Part shown: one piece after another, positions 8,856-18,358 of the stretch
Position numbering within the stretch: position 1 is the first letter of the stretch
How the letters are laid out: each line of letters opens with the position of its first letter
NCBI GenBank assembly: GCA_025355965.1
Contig: JANXYR010000072.1
Coordinates: forward strand, 1-51,101
Reading direction: 5' to 3'
Origin: Geobacteraceae bacterium
Lineage (GTDB): Bacteria; Desulfobacterota; Desulfuromonadia; Geobacterales; Pseudopelobacteraceae
DNA length: 51,101 bases
Notes under the pieces: generated by a model
Told to the model about the DNA's origin: nothing
What the model saw: only the letters and a program-made list of their open reading frames with translations
Databases searched by the model: none
Program-made: the position numbers and the translations under genes

Positions 8856-9809
8856 ATGGGTGATTTTTTACAACAAATAGTTGGGTACATAAACCCTTAC
8901 TACCTGCAGATTCTTGTCAATATCGGAATCGGTATTATTCTGGCACTCGGCCTGAATGTTATTACCGGCCTGACCGGACAGCTATCCTTGGGACACGCCG
9001 CCTTTATGAGTATCGGTGCCTTTACCAGTGCCCTGCTCACTATTAAACTCGGCATGCCATTCGGTATCAACCTGATTCTTACCGGCTTTATTACCGCAGC
9101 CGTTGCAGCCCTGATCGGGCTGCCTATCCTGCGCCTAACAGGGGATTATCTGGCAATCTGCACGCTTGGATTTGCCGAAATCGTCAAGGTTGTTTTCTTG
9201 AATCTCGACATTACCAACAGGGCACTTGGACTTACCGTACCGGCCGCGGCCACTTCCATTCCGATGCCGATAGTCGTCTGGGGAGTCGTACTGTTGACCA
9301 TCATCTGCGTCACTTTTATTCACAACTCCCGCTTCGGCAGGGCGCTTATGGCTGTCAGGGGTGACGAGATTGCAGCTGAGGCGATGGGCATCAACGTAAC
9401 ACTCTACAAGGTCCAGTCCTTCGCCCTCGGAGCCTTTATTGCAGGAGTCGGTGGCGGTCTCTACGCTCACTTCATGGGCTATATTAATCCATCTGATTTC
9501 GGTTTTCTTAAATCGGTGGATATTCTCAGCATGGTCGTGCTGGGTGGACTCGGCAGTATCACCGGCAGCGTTATTGGCGCAACAATACTATCAGCCGCTC
9601 CGGAATTTTTACGCTTCATGGCATCCTACCGCATGCTGGTCTACGGTGGTTTGCTGGTCTGCATGATGATCTTCCGTCCCAATGGCCTGATGGGCAATGT
9701 AAGCTTCACCGGTCTGGTACTTCGCGCTTTGGGACGTAAGCCGCACCTGAAAAAAATCATGGAACAAAAAATATCTGAAACATCGAGATCCGGCAATGGC
9801 GATACTTGA
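8856..9809 (+). CDS. livM: Branched-chain amino-acid ABC transporter permease LivM
   Basis: A 317-residue permease of the LivM family. Recognisable blocks are GLNVITGLTGQLSLGHAAF near residue 35, RLTGDYLAICTLGFAEI near 90, and VLGGLGSITGSVIGA near 230. It forms the channel with LivH. The last residues overlap the livG gene by 14 nt, so translation is coupled. Length is normal for the short type of LivM without the extra N-terminal segment of the E. coli protein. Confidence 0.93.
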   Translation: MGDFLQQIVGYINPYYLQILVNIGIGIILALGLNVITGLTGQLSLGHAAFMSIGAFTSALLTIKLGMPFGINLILTGFITAAVAALIGLPILRLTGDYLAICTLGFAEIVKVVFLNLDITNRALGLTVPAAATSIPMPIVVWGVVLLTIICVTFIHNSRFGRALMAVRGDEIAAEAMGINVTLYKVQSFALGAFIAGVGGGLYAHFMGYINPSDFGFLKSVDILSMVVLGGLGSITGSVIGATILSAAPEFLRFMASYRMLVYGGLLVCMMIFRPNGLMGNVSFTGLVLRALGRKPHLKKIMEQKISETSRSGNGDT

Positions 9810-10575
9810 ACTAAATAATGTAACCATCCGCTTTGGCGGCCTCGTGGCTGTCAACGACGTTAACCTGAAGGTAGAAGAAGGGACCATCCAGGCTCTGATC
9901 GGCCCGAACGGCGCCGGCAAGAGTACGCTCTTCAACCTGATAACCGGCATCTACACCCCTACCAGCGGCTCAATATCTTTCAAAGGGAACTCCGTCAGCG
10001 GAACGCCTACCTTCAAGATTGCAGCCGCAGGTATCGGACGTACTTTCCAAAACATTCGTCTATTCACCGACCTTACCGTGCTGGATAACATCCTGATCGG
10101 CGCTCACAGTCGAGGAAAATGGAACCTGGCCGGTGCCCTGATGAAATTCACCCCCTGGGTACGCAAAGAAGAGGGTGAACTACTGGATCTGGCGAGAGAT
10201 TGCCTGCAGATGGTTGACCTTTCCTATCGCGCCTTTGAACTGGCCGGAAACCTTCCCTATGGTGAACAGCGCCGGCTCGAAATAGCACGGGCACTGGCTC
10301 TCAAGCCGGATCTGCTGCTGCTTGACGAACCGGCAGCCGGGATGAACCCTCAGGAAAAAGCCGAGCTGATGACGATGGTTCAGCGCATCCGCGCAACCGG
10401 AATCACCGTTTTTCTGGTCGAGCATGACATGAAGTTCGTCATGGGGATTTCGGATCGGATTGCCGTGCTTGATTACGGCGAGAAGATCGCTGAAGGACTG
10501 CCGGAAGAGATCAGACAAAACCCCAAAGTTATCGAAGCATATCTCGGAAAGGGGGCTGGCGATGCTCACGCTTGA
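9796..10575 (+). CDS. livG: Branched-chain amino-acid ABC transporter ATPase LivG
   Basis: A 259-residue ATPase of the LivG type. Walker A is GPNGAGKST, the Q-loop region is GIGRTFQNIRLF, the signature is LPYGEQRRLEIARALA (the usual LivG variant of LSGGQ), Walker B is LLLLDEPAAGMNP, and the switch region is FLVEHDMKFVMG. All catalytic positions are present. It acts with LivF on the cytoplasmic side. It overlaps livM upstream and livF downstream by 14 nt each. Confidence 0.94.
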   Translation: MAILELNNVTIRFGGLVAVNDVNLKVEEGTIQALIGPNGAGKSTLFNLITGIYTPTSGSISFKGNSVSGTPTFKIAAAGIGRTFQNIRLFTDLTVLDNILIGAHSRGKWNLAGALMKFTPWVRKEEGELLDLARDCLQMVDLSYRAFELAGNLPYGEQRRLEIARALALKPDLLLLDEPAAGMNPQEKAELMTMVQRIRATGITVFLVEHDMKFVMGISDRIAVLDYGEKIAEGLPEEIRQNPKVIEAYLGKGAGDAHA

Positions 10576-11266
10576 TCAACTCTACGTCAATTATGGTGCC
10601 ATCAAGGCGCTAAAAAGCATTTCCTGCCACGTTGAAGAGGGCGAAATAGTGGCTCTGATCGGTGCCAACGGAGCCGGTAAAACCACCATCCTTAATGCCA
10701 TTTCCGGCATCGTCCCAACTATTTCCGGAACGGTAACATTTCTGGGTGAGACAATCACCTCTATCCAGCCGCATGAGATCGTTAAACGCGGGATTTCACA
10801 AGTCCCAGAGGGGCGGCGTGTTTTTGCCAATATGTCAGTCCTCGAGAATCTTGAGATGGGCGCCTACATTCGTAACGACAAGGACGCTATATTTGAGGAC
10901 ATCGAGAAAGTATTTGCCCGTTTTCCACGTCTGTTAGAGAGGAAAAAACAGCTGGCTAAAACCCTCTCCGGCGGGGAGCAGCAAATGCTTGCCATGGGGC
11001 GGGCCCTCATGTCCCGTCCCAAGCTGCTGCTACTTGATGAACCATCCATGGGACTGGCACCGATGCTGGTAGCGCAGATTTTTGCCATCATCCAGGAGAT
11101 CAACGCCAGTGGCACTACTATTATGCTGGTCGAGCAGAACGCCAACATGGCACTTTCTATTGCCAATCGTGCTTATGTGCTCGAAACAGGCGAAGTCGTA
11201 CTGCAGGGACCGGCAGACGAACTGGCCGCCAACCCGGATGTCCGTAAAGCGTATCTTGGGGAATAA
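10562..11266 (+). CDS. livF: Branched-chain amino-acid ABC transporter ATPase LivF
   Basis: A 234-residue ATPase. The ATG at 10562 is chosen because MLTLDQLYVNYGAIKAL is the conserved LivF start; a longer reading frame upstream lies inside livG and shows no homology. Walker A is GANGAGKTT, the family motif SQVPEGRRVFANMSVLENL follows, the signature is LSGGEQQMLAMGRAL, and Walker B is LLLLDEPSMGLAP. It completes the LivHMGF importer. Next, 12 nt downstream, comes an EamA gene that probably belongs to the same transcript. Confidence 0.94.
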   Translation: MLTLDQLYVNYGAIKALKSISCHVEEGEIVALIGANGAGKTTILNAISGIVPTISGTVTFLGETITSIQPHEIVKRGISQVPEGRRVFANMSVLENLEMGAYIRNDKDAIFEDIEKVFARFPRLLERKKQLAKTLSGGEQQMLAMGRALMSRPKLLLLDEPSMGLAPMLVAQIFAIIQEINASGTTIMLVEQNANMALSIANRAYVLETGEVVLQGPADELAANPDVRKAYLGE

Positions 11267-11277
11267 AAGGATCTGCC

Positions 11278-12201
11278 TTGGTGAGCAATAAACCGATCGT
11301 AAACCCCTACCTGGCGGTGCTGGTAGGGGTTTTTGCCGTCTCCTTCTCCGCCCTTTTTGTCAGGCTGGCAACCGCACCTGCCCTGATAATAGCCACCTAT
11401 CGCCTGCTGTTCACTTTCCTGTTCCTGGCCCCTTACGCTCTCATCCGCCATAGAAATAATCTTGTGGCAATATCATGGCAACAACGCGGATTGGCTACGG
11501 CCAGCGGTCTCTGTTTGGCTCTGCACCTCGTTACCTGGTTCATCTCGCTCCGCTTTACCAGCGTTGCCAGCTCGGTGGTTCTGGTAACTACGCAGCCGGT
11601 TTTCGTCGTCATAGGCTCATGGATCTTTTTTAGGGAGCGGGTAAGCAGACTGGCCATGCTGGGAGGTGCGTTGGCGCTTTTTGGCAGCTTTATTATCGGT
11701 GCAGCCGATTTCCAGATCGGTAGGGAAGCCTTCTTTGGCGACTTGCTGGCCCTGGCGGCGGCAGTTTTTGTCTCCGGTTATCTCCTGATTGGCCGACGTA
11801 TGCGCGGAAATATATCGCTACCGGTATACACCTTCTACACTTATGGGAGCAGTGCAGTGGCCCTGATCATCGCAAGCGTTGCTACCAATACTCCCTTTGC
11901 TCCCTACCCTGCACGCGACTGGATTCTTTTTCTGGCACTCGCAATTGTCTGCACCGTCATCGGCCACACCGTCTTCAACTGGGTGCTCCGCTATGTCCAG
12001 GCCTCCGTTGTGTCAGTCAGTGTCTTAGGGGAGCCGTTAGGGGCCATTCTGTGGGCTTCAGTCTTTTTACGTGAATATCCGACGCTGCGCCAGACGGTCG
12101 GCGCCTGTTTCATCTTTGGCGGTCTGTTTATCTTTACACGATTTTCAGCGCGGCAAGCGAAAAGTGTTGTTTCTGCAGATTCCAGCCTAAAGGGGAGTTA
12201 A
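11278..12201 (+). CDS. EamA/DMT-family transporter after livF
   Basis: A 307-residue protein with ten hydrophobic segments and two EamA domains (first around VFAVSFSALFVRLATAPALI, second around ARDWILFLALAIVCTVIGHT). The start is TTG at 11278 or GTG at 11281, both just after AAAGG; neither is decisive. It follows livF by 11 nt and is followed by rarD with 2 nt between the genes, so it is likely the sixth gene of the liv transcript. Substrate unknown; an exporter for an amino acid or related metabolite is the usual role. Confidence 0.83.
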   Translation: MVSNKPIVNPYLAVLVGVFAVSFSALFVRLATAPALIIATYRLLFTFLFLAPYALIRHRNNLVAISWQQRGLATASGLCLALHLVTWFISLRFTSVASSVVLVTTQPVFVVIGSWIFFRERVSRLAMLGGALALFGSFIIGAADFQIGREAFFGDLLALAAAVFVSGYLLIGRRMRGNISLPVYTFYTYGSSAVALIIASVATNTPFAPYPARDWILFLALAIVCTVIGHTVFNWVLRYVQASVVSVSVLGEPLGAILWASVFLREYPTLRQTVGACFIFGGLFIFTRFSARQAKSVVSADSSLKGS

Positions 12202-12203
12202 GC

Positions 12204-13112
12204 GTGCCGGAAAAAGCTGTCCATAAACAGGAAGCAGCGGCAGGTCTTGGATATGGCATTATGGCGTATCTGATCTGGGGATTTTTTCCGGTCTACTTTA
12301 AAGCGCTGGCAACGGTGCCACCTTTACAGGTTGTTTGCCACCGGATCGTCTGGTCGGTACTGTTTCTCTGGATAATCATCGGCTGGCGCGGCAAATGGCG
12401 GGATCTTCTGGATGCATTCCGTAACAATAAGGTTTTGGCACTTCTAACTTTCTCAGCTCTGCTGATTGCCACAAACTGGCTGGTTTTTATTATCGCCGTT
12501 GGGCATGCCCAGGTCATCCAGTCCAGTCTCGGCTACTTCATGACCCCGTTTATCAGCGTACTTCTTGGGGTAATTTTTCTTCAAGAGCACCTGCGTCGTC
12601 TGCAGATGATCAGCCTGCTGCTGGCGGCGACCGGCGTCCTGCTACTGACAATTCAATACGGCCAGGTTCCGTGGGCGGCAATCATGCTGGCGCTTACCTT
12701 CGGCTCGTATGGTCTGATACGCAAGGTAGTGGCGGTTGATTCGTTGACCGGCCTGACTGTCGAGACTCTGCTGCTCGGTCCGGTGGCACTCGGCTATCTT
12801 CTCTTTGTTTCTTGGCAGGGAAGCAGCGCTTTTCCGGCTCAGGGAGCGCAGACCTCTACTTTACTGGCCCTATCCGGCGTTGCGACCGCTGTACCGCTGC
12901 TGCTCTTTGCCTCCGCCGCCCGGCGCCTGCGCCTTGCCACAATCGGTTTTCTGCAGTACATCACCCCTACTCTTCATTTCCTACTGGCTGTTCTGCTCTA
13001 CAAGGAACCGTTTACCCGCGCTCATCTGGCCAGCTTCCTGTTTATCTGGAGCGGGCTCTGCTGTTATTCATTTGATGCTTATCGTGGGGTTATTGCGGCT
13101 CGACAGAAGTAA
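12204..13112 (+). CDS. rarD: RarD-family DMT transporter
   Basis: A 302-residue RarD protein, starting at the GTG at 12204 just after AGGGGAG, which overlaps the previous stop region. Family hallmarks are GIMAYLIWGFFPVYFKAL near residue 18, HRIVWSVLF near 47, a NWLVFIIAVGHAQVIQSSLG block near 92 and FLQYITPTLHFLLAVLLYKE near 252. E. coli RarD was linked to chloramphenicol sensitivity, but its natural substrate is not settled. Here it closes the liv-EamA gene run. No convincing terminator is visible after it. Confidence 0.85.
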   Translation: MPEKAVHKQEAAAGLGYGIMAYLIWGFFPVYFKALATVPPLQVVCHRIVWSVLFLWIIIGWRGKWRDLLDAFRNNKVLALLTFSALLIATNWLVFIIAVGHAQVIQSSLGYFMTPFISVLLGVIFLQEHLRRLQMISLLLAATGVLLLTIQYGQVPWAAIMLALTFGSYGLIRKVVAVDSLTGLTVETLLLGPVALGYLLFVSWQGSSAFPAQGAQTSTLLALSGVATAVPLLLFASAARRLRLATIGFLQYITPTLHFLLAVLLYKEPFTRAHLASFLFIWSGLCCYSFDAYRGVIAARQK

Positions 13113-13237
13113 ATCTGATGGGTTAAATTCACCAATAATACGCCTGCCAACCTACTGCCGACAACACCCTAGCTTTTTACTAGACGCGCCTATCAAAAAT
13201 ACTAGACATGACTAGTGAATTGTAATACGATCTACAC

Positions 13238-14386
13238 ATGACAACTTCATACGAACGACCATTTGTGGCGCAGCTGGAAAAACGTTTTTCAGGTGACAAT
13301 CCACTTATCCAGGTGCTTGTCGGCCCCCGTCAGGTTGGTAAAACGACAGGTGTGCGTCAACTCCTTGCCCGCTATCCCGGCAACAATCATTATGCCAATG
13401 CCGATGACCTACTGGTTACAGACCGTACCTGGCTTTTAGAGCAATGGCAAAAGGCGCTGTTACTAGGTGACAGTACGTTATTGATCATTGATGAAGTTCA
13501 AAAAGTCCCAAATTGGTCGGAAACCCTAAAATCATTGTGGGACAGTAATCCACGTAAACTCCGTGTCGTTATGCTTGGTTCAAGCTCACTGCAAATACAA
13601 ACCGGCCTCACAGAAAGCCTTGCAGGACGTTTTGAACTGACAAGAATTTATCACTGGACATATACGGAGCTTAAAAACGCCTTTGGGTATGATCTTGAAC
13701 GTTTTCTTTTATATGGTGGATATCCAGGATCGGTTTCATATGAAGATGACTATGATCGTTGGTATGCCTATCTGAAAGACTCGATTGTTGAATCGGTCAT
13801 TGGCAAGGATATCCTCCTTAATCGTACTGTTGGCAACCCTGCCCTGTTCCGACAAGCTTTTGAAATCCTGTGCCGGTATCCGGCACAGGAAATAAGCTAC
13901 ACCAAGCTTTTGGGACAGTTACAGGACAAGGGAAATACGGATCTCATCAAGTACTACATAGAACTGTATGCCGGAGCATTCCTGATTCATCCATTGGAAA
14001 AGTTTTCAGCAAAGGGATGGCTGACACGCTCATCCAGCCCAAAAATCCTCATTTCTTGTCCAGCTCTCTACACGATGACTGAAGGACCGCGAGTGCTTGA
14101 AGATCCTGACAAACGTGGGAGAGTATTTGAGCTGGCTGTTGGAGCGCAAATGCTTCAACAACCGGGAGAATTGTTCTACTGGCGGGAGAAAAACGCTGAA
14201 GTGGATTTTGTGTACCGTTATCAGGGAAGGATCTATGCTATAGAAGTAAAATCCGGCAGGAGAAAATCAGCAAAGGGTCTTGAATCTTTTACAAAACTGT
14301 TTCCTGACGCAATTCCAATAATCCTTACGCCTGACAATTTTCCGCTTTTTTCGGAGGATCCCAAGAAGTTCCTTGCTACTCTCTGA
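13238..14386 (+). CDS. AAA ATPase with DUF4143 domain
   Basis: A 382-residue protein of the AAA_14-DUF4143 family. The P-loop is GPRQVGKTT (about residues 29-37) and Walker B is LLIIDEVQKV (about 83-92). The C-terminal DUF4143 half contains NAEVDFVYRYQGR and YAIEVKSG, a D...ExK pattern like that of PD-(D/E)XK folds. The family is widespread and often isolated, and its cellular role is not established. It stands alone between the liv cluster and the proline genes, converging with the GntR gene 4 nt away. The ribosome site is poor. Confidence 0.85.
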   Translation: MTTSYERPFVAQLEKRFSGDNPLIQVLVGPRQVGKTTGVRQLLARYPGNNHYANADDLLVTDRTWLLEQWQKALLLGDSTLLIIDEVQKVPNWSETLKSLWDSNPRKLRVVMLGSSSLQIQTGLTESLAGRFELTRIYHWTYTELKNAFGYDLERFLLYGGYPGSVSYEDDYDRWYAYLKDSIVESVIGKDILLNRTVGNPALFRQAFEILCRYPAQEISYTKLLGQLQDKGNTDLIKYYIELYAGAFLIHPLEKFSAKGWLTRSSSPKILISCPALYTMTEGPRVLEDPDKRGRVFELAVGAQMLQQPGELFYWREKNAEVDFVYRYQGRIYAIEVKSGRRKSAKGLESFTKLFPDAIPIILTPDNFPLFSEDPKKFLATL

Positions 14387-14390
14387 GTAG

Positions 14391-15113
14391 TTACCCAGCC
14401 ACTTTTTGCTCCATATAGCTATTAAATCGCCTGACGTGCGATTGGGCCACAGCTCTGGCATCTTCACTATTTCGCAATATTACTGCCGCCACAATATTAC
14501 AAAGATCTGTATAGTTTTCCTGTAGCAAAGTCTGGTTGACCGGCAGATATTTGACATAGTAGGTGTGGATATTGGCGTATAAACTCTGCAGAACGGTCTG
14601 AAACAAGAGATTGCCACTCATACGGGCCAGAGCGAGATGCAGTTGCTCATCGGTACGGATAAAAGCATCCCACCCCGAGCGCCCCTGACTGAGATAACCT
14701 TCCGCCTCGACAAGAAGAGCCTTTAACAACGCCACATCATCCGCGCCGACACGCTCTGCCGCAAGAGCCGCCACGCCCCCCTCCATCTCTTCACGGAATT
14801 CGGCCAGATCTTTCAGTGACACCGCACAATTCCGTATCAGCAGCCCCAAATTATCACTTAGATTATCACTGTTGATCTCGCGTACCATAGAACCACCACT
14901 AACTCCGGTCCGGATCTCGATCAGTCCCTTCTGTTCCAGGACACGCAACGCTTCACGCAGCGTACCACGACTGATACCGAACTGTTCTTTCAGCTCACGC
15001 TCAGCTGGGAGCAGGCAACCAGCCTTGAGCGTTCCGGCCATAATGGATTCCTGTATCTGCTCCACAACGTCCTGATAAGCTTTGCTCTGTTTTACCTGTT
15101 TGAACATGTTCAA
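14391..15113 (-). CDS. GntR-family (FadR/FCD) regulator, probably of putA
   Basis: A 240-residue regulator. The winged-helix DNA-binding part is at about residues 10-75 (LPAERELKEQFGISRGTLRE, then ALRVLEQKGLIEIR), followed by an all-helical FCD ligand domain with the usual metal-site histidines in EQLHLALARMSGN and a C-terminal SHVRRFN. It is divergent from putA, and the 157-nt gap contains three 11-bp sites matching the FCD-family consensus TNGT-N3-ACNA. It probably represses putA until proline or a derivative binds. This is unlike the Lrp-type PutR or the autoregulatory PutA of other proteobacteria. Confidence 0.85.
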   Translation of the reverse strand: MNMFKQVKQSKAYQDVVEQIQESIMAGTLKAGCLLPAERELKEQFGISRGTLREALRVLEQKGLIEIRTGVSGGSMVREINSDNLSDNLGLLIRNCAVSLKDLAEFREEMEGGVAALAAERVGADDVALLKALLVEAEGYLSQGRSGWDAFIRTDEQLHLALARMSGNLLFQTVLQSLYANIHTYYVKYLPVNQTLLQENYTDLCNIVAAVILRNSEDARAVAQSHVRRFNSYMEQKVAG

Positions 15114-15127
15114 CCCCTTTTTTTAAA

Positions 15128-15149
15128 TGGTTACACCATTGTACCACCA
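15128..15149. promoter_or_regulatory. Tandem GntR/FCD operators next to the regulator gene
   Basis: TGGTTACACCA (15128-15138) and TTGTACCACCA (15139-15149) are directly adjacent. Each fits TNGT-N3-ACNA. They lie 14 nt upstream of the regulator start, positioned for autorepression. Confidence 0.6.
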
Positions 15150-15183
15150 CATTTCCCAACAAACAAGATTTTGCAGGATTTAC

Positions 15184-15222
15184 TTGACATGTGAAACAGA
15201 TTTTGAGTTAATGGTTTAACCA
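15184..15222 (+). promoter_or_regulatory. putA: putA promoter with overlapping operator
   Basis: TTGACA at 15184-15189 is followed after 17 nt by GTTAAT at 15207-15212. The near-perfect palindrome TGGTTTAACCA (15212-15222) overlaps the -10 edge and start region, matching the same FCD operator consensus, so binding would block putA transcription. Confidence 0.6.
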
Positions 15223-15270
15223 TTCGCAAATATACTCATCTGTATGAACATATATCCGAGAGGAGCTATC

Positions 15271-18200
15271 ATGGAACCGGCACTCAACACAAAGATCATC
15301 AATCGTGGCAGGGAGTTTTTCGCCTCCATTTCCGGCGAGAAACCATCCCTTTTCAACAAAGGTGCCTGGATGGGCAAGGTCATGGACTGGAGCATGCAGA
15401 ACGAGCAGTTCAAGATCCAGATGTTCCGCTTTGTGGATGCCTTCCCGTCTCTGACAACCGGCAAGCTTCTGACTGACCATATCCGTGAGTATTTCGGCGA
15501 AGAAAAGGATATGCCGCCCGTACTCCAGACCGGGGCAAAAATGGCCGGCATGCTTGGTTCTCTGGGTGGCGCGGTACTGAACAAGGTTATCTCCGCCAAC
15601 ATCCAGGAAATGGCCCGCCAGTTTATCGTCGGTGAAAACACCAAAGAAGCTGTCAAAAACATTGAACGGCTGCGTAAAGATGGATTTGCCGCTGTTGTTG
15701 ATGTACTTGGCGAAGCTACCCTGACGGAGCAGGAAGCTGAAGAGTATGTTGCCACCTATTTGGAGGTTTTGGAGAGCCTGAAAAAAGAACAGCAGGGTTG
15801 GAAAGGTCTGCCGGGAAAAGGCGGCGATGAAGAATTGGACTGGGGGCACGCACCAAAGGTTAACATCGCCGTTAAACCAACGGCGCTGTTTACTTTGGCT
15901 AACCCGCAAGATTTTGAAGGTTCTGTACAGGCCATGCTGAAACAGTTGCGGCGCATTGCAGAACGGGTGGTTGATCTGGGCGGTTTTCTCTGCATCGATA
16001 TGGAATCATACCGGCACAAAGGTATAATTATCGAGCTGTACAAGCGCCTTAAACTTGAATACCCGGATTACCAGCATATCGGCATCGTACTGCAAGCCTA
16101 CCTGAAGGATAATGACCAGGATGTTGCAGATCTGCTGACTTGGGCGAAACTGCATAATACGCAGATTTCGATCCGCCTGGTCAAGGGCGCTTACTGGGAC
16201 TACGAGACAGTGAAAGCCAAACAGAATGGCTGGGCTATCCCGGTTTGGACGATCAAGGCCGAAAGTGATGCCGCTTTCGAGCGCCAGGCACGCATGATTC
16301 TGGAAAAACAGCATATCTGTCACTTCGCCTGCGCATCACACAACATCCGTACTATTTCTGCCGTGCTGGAGACCGCAGCAGAGCTGAATGTTCCTGAATC
16401 ACGCTACGAATTCCAGGTACTGTACGGCATGGCTGAACCGGTCCGCAAAGGCATTCTGAAAGTGGTCGGACGTATCCGTCTTTACGCTCCCTATGGCAAC
16501 ATGGTGCCGGGCATGGGCTATCTGGTACGGCGCCTGCTGGAAAACACCGCCAACGAATCGTTCCTGCGCCAGAGTTTTGCCGAGGACGCCCAGATCGAGC
16601 GCCTGCTAGAAGATCCTGCGGTCACTGCAGTTCGCGAACGTACGGCACGGTCAAATAAACCACGCAAGGTTGTAACCGGTCCCGGTGGTCTGTCAAGATT
16701 TGCCAATGAAGCGATGGTTGACTTCACCAGGGCTGACCATCGAGCCGCCTTCCCGCAGGCCATTATCAAGGTCCGGGCAATGTCAGGCAGAAACTACCCG
16801 CTCTACATTAACGGCAAGGAAATTGTCACACAAGAACTGTACGACACGGTTAACCCGAACAAGCCGTCAGAACTGCTGGGCAGGATTTCACAAGCAGGGA
16901 TTGCAGATGTTGCCACGGCGGTCACAGCCGCCAAAGAGGCTTTCCCCGCTTGGCGCGACACGTCACCACGTGACCGGGCAGAGAATTTGTTAAAAGGAGC
17001 CGAAGTCGCCCGTAAGCGGCTATTTGAACTATCTGCCTGGCAGGTGTTGGAAATTGGCAAGCAGTGGGATCAAGCCTATGCCGATGTAACAGAGGCGATT
17101 GATTTCCTGGAATTTTATGCCCGTGAAATGATCCGTTACGGAGAACCCCAGCGAGTAGGTAACGCGCCGGGCGAAATCAACCATTATTTTTATGAGCCAA
17201 AGGGGATTGCAGCAATTATTTCCCCCTGGAATTTCCCGCTGGCCATCAGTCTGGGGATGGCCGCAGCAGCAATCGTAACCGGCAATACGGTGGTTTTCAA
17301 GCCATCCAACATAACCGGCATTATCGGCTGGAATATTGTGGAGATTTTCCGGGAGGCCGGTCTGCCGGCTGGTGTTTTCAACTATATTCCGGGCAAAGGG
17401 TCCGTCATCGGCGACTACATGGTTGATCATCCCGACATTTCACTGATCGCCTTCACCGGCTCGGTTGAGACCGGTCTGCGCATTATCGACCGGGCCGCAA
17501 AGGTTCATCCCGGCCAGGCAAACGTCAAGAAGATCATTTCCGAGATGGGGGGCAAAAATGCCATCATCATTGACGACGATGCCGATCTGGATGAAGCGGT
17601 ACCGCATGTACTCTACTCGGCTTTCGCCTTCCAGGGACAAAAGTGCTCGGCCTGTTCACGAGTGATCGTATTAGATGCAGTCTACGACAAGTTTGTCGAG
17701 CGTCTTGTCAATGCGGCTAAGGTTTATCAGGTCGGCCCATCCGAAGAACCGAAATACAGTATGGGTGCTGTATCCGATGCTTTTGCCCGGAAAAACATTC
17801 TGGATTATATTGAAATCGGCAAAAATGAAGGCAAGATTCTGTACTCCAGTCCGGTACCGACTGGCGAGGGCTATTGGGTTCCACTGACGATAATAGGCGG
17901 CATAACCCCACAGCATCGCATCGCCCAGGAAGAAATTTTTGGGCCGGTGCTTGCCGTCATGAGAGCCAAGGATTTTGATCAGGCGATCGAGTGGGCCAAT
18001 TCGACCCAGTTTGCCCTGACCGGCGGCATCTTCAGCCGCAGCCCGGAACACCTCAACCAGGCACGCCGCGAATTCCGAGTCGGCAACCTCTACATTAACC
18101 GCAACAACACCGGCGCACTGGTAGATCGCCAGCCATTCGGCGGTTCACGTATGTCCGGCGTCGGCACCAAGGCCGGTGGCCCGGATTATCTGCTGCATTT

Positions 18201-18282
18201 CATGGATCCGCGGGTGGTTACAGAGAATACGATGCGGCGCGGATTTGCACCGATTGAAGAGGATGATGACTGGGTGGAATAA
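15271..18282 (+). CDS. putA: Bifunctional proline dehydrogenase / glutamate-semialdehyde dehydrogenase
   Basis: A 1003-residue PutA that oxidises proline to glutamate in two steps (FAD, then NAD). The start is the ATG at 15271 behind AGAGGAG; a start 27 nt upstream lacks a ribosome site. The proline dehydrogenase barrel fills roughly residues 30-480 and includes RLVKGAYWDYE at about 302. The aldehyde dehydrogenase half has GKNAIIIDDDADLDEA after the general-base Glu near 758 and the nucleophile Cys near 792 in GQKCSACSR. No N-terminal ribbon-helix-helix DNA-binding domain is present, so it cannot act as its own repressor. The size matches the compact type A PutA known from Geobacter sulfurreducens. 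Confidence 0.96.
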   Translation: MEPALNTKIINRGREFFASISGEKPSLFNKGAWMGKVMDWSMQNEQFKIQMFRFVDAFPSLTTGKLLTDHIREYFGEEKDMPPVLQTGAKMAGMLGSLGGAVLNKVISANIQEMARQFIVGENTKEAVKNIERLRKDGFAAVVDVLGEATLTEQEAEEYVATYLEVLESLKKEQQGWKGLPGKGGDEELDWGHAPKVNIAVKPTALFTLANPQDFEGSVQAMLKQLRRIAERVVDLGGFLCIDMESYRHKGIIIELYKRLKLEYPDYQHIGIVLQAYLKDNDQDVADLLTWAKLHNTQISIRLVKGAYWDYETVKAKQNGWAIPVWTIKAESDAAFERQARMILEKQHICHFACASHNIRTISAVLETAAELNVPESRYEFQVLYGMAEPVRKGILKVVGRIRLYAPYGNMVPGMGYLVRRLLENTANESFLRQSFAEDAQIERLLEDPAVTAVRERTARSNKPRKVVTGPGGLSRFANEAMVDFTRADHRAAFPQAIIKVRAMSGRNYPLYINGKEIVTQELYDTVNPNKPSELLGRISQAGIADVATAVTAAKEAFPAWRDTSPRDRAENLLKGAEVARKRLFELSAWQVLEIGKQWDQAYADVTEAIDFLEFYAREMIRYGEPQRVGNAPGEINHYFYEPKGIAAIISPWNFPLAISLGMAAAAIVTGNTVVFKPSNITGIIGWNIVEIFREAGLPAGVFNYIPGKGSVIGDYMVDHPDISLIAFTGSVETGLRIIDRAAKVHPGQANVKKIISEMGGKNAIIIDDDADLDEAVPHVLYSAFAFQGQKCSACSRVIVLDAVYDKFVERLVNAAKVYQVGPSEEPKYSMGAVSDAFARKNILDYIEIGKNEGKILYSSPVPTGEGYWVPLTIIGGITPQHRIAQEEIFGPVLAVMRAKDFDQAIEWANSTQFALTGGIFSRSPEHLNQARREFRVGNLYINRNNTGALVDRQPFGGSRMSGVGTKAGGPDYLLHFMDPRVVTENTMRRGFAPIEEDDDWVE

Positions 18283-18307
18283 CGGCAGGAAGAATGGATT
18301 GTCATGG

Positions 18308-18339
18308 ACGGGGCGGCCTAAAACCGACCCGTTTTTTTT
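18308..18339 (+). terminator. Rho-independent terminator of putA
   Basis: ACGGG (18308-18312) pairs with CCCGT (18328-18332), with an inner CGG/CCG, followed by eight T residues. It lies between putA and the 3' end of the integrase gene. Confidence 0.75.
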
Positions 18340-18358
18340 AATACCATTAATGAATAGT

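Noticed and set aside
13113-13237. Repeated CTAGAC-like words before the DUF4143 ATPase as an operator or insertion scar
   Set aside because: Only short imperfect matches; no clean direct repeat or inverted repeat ends.
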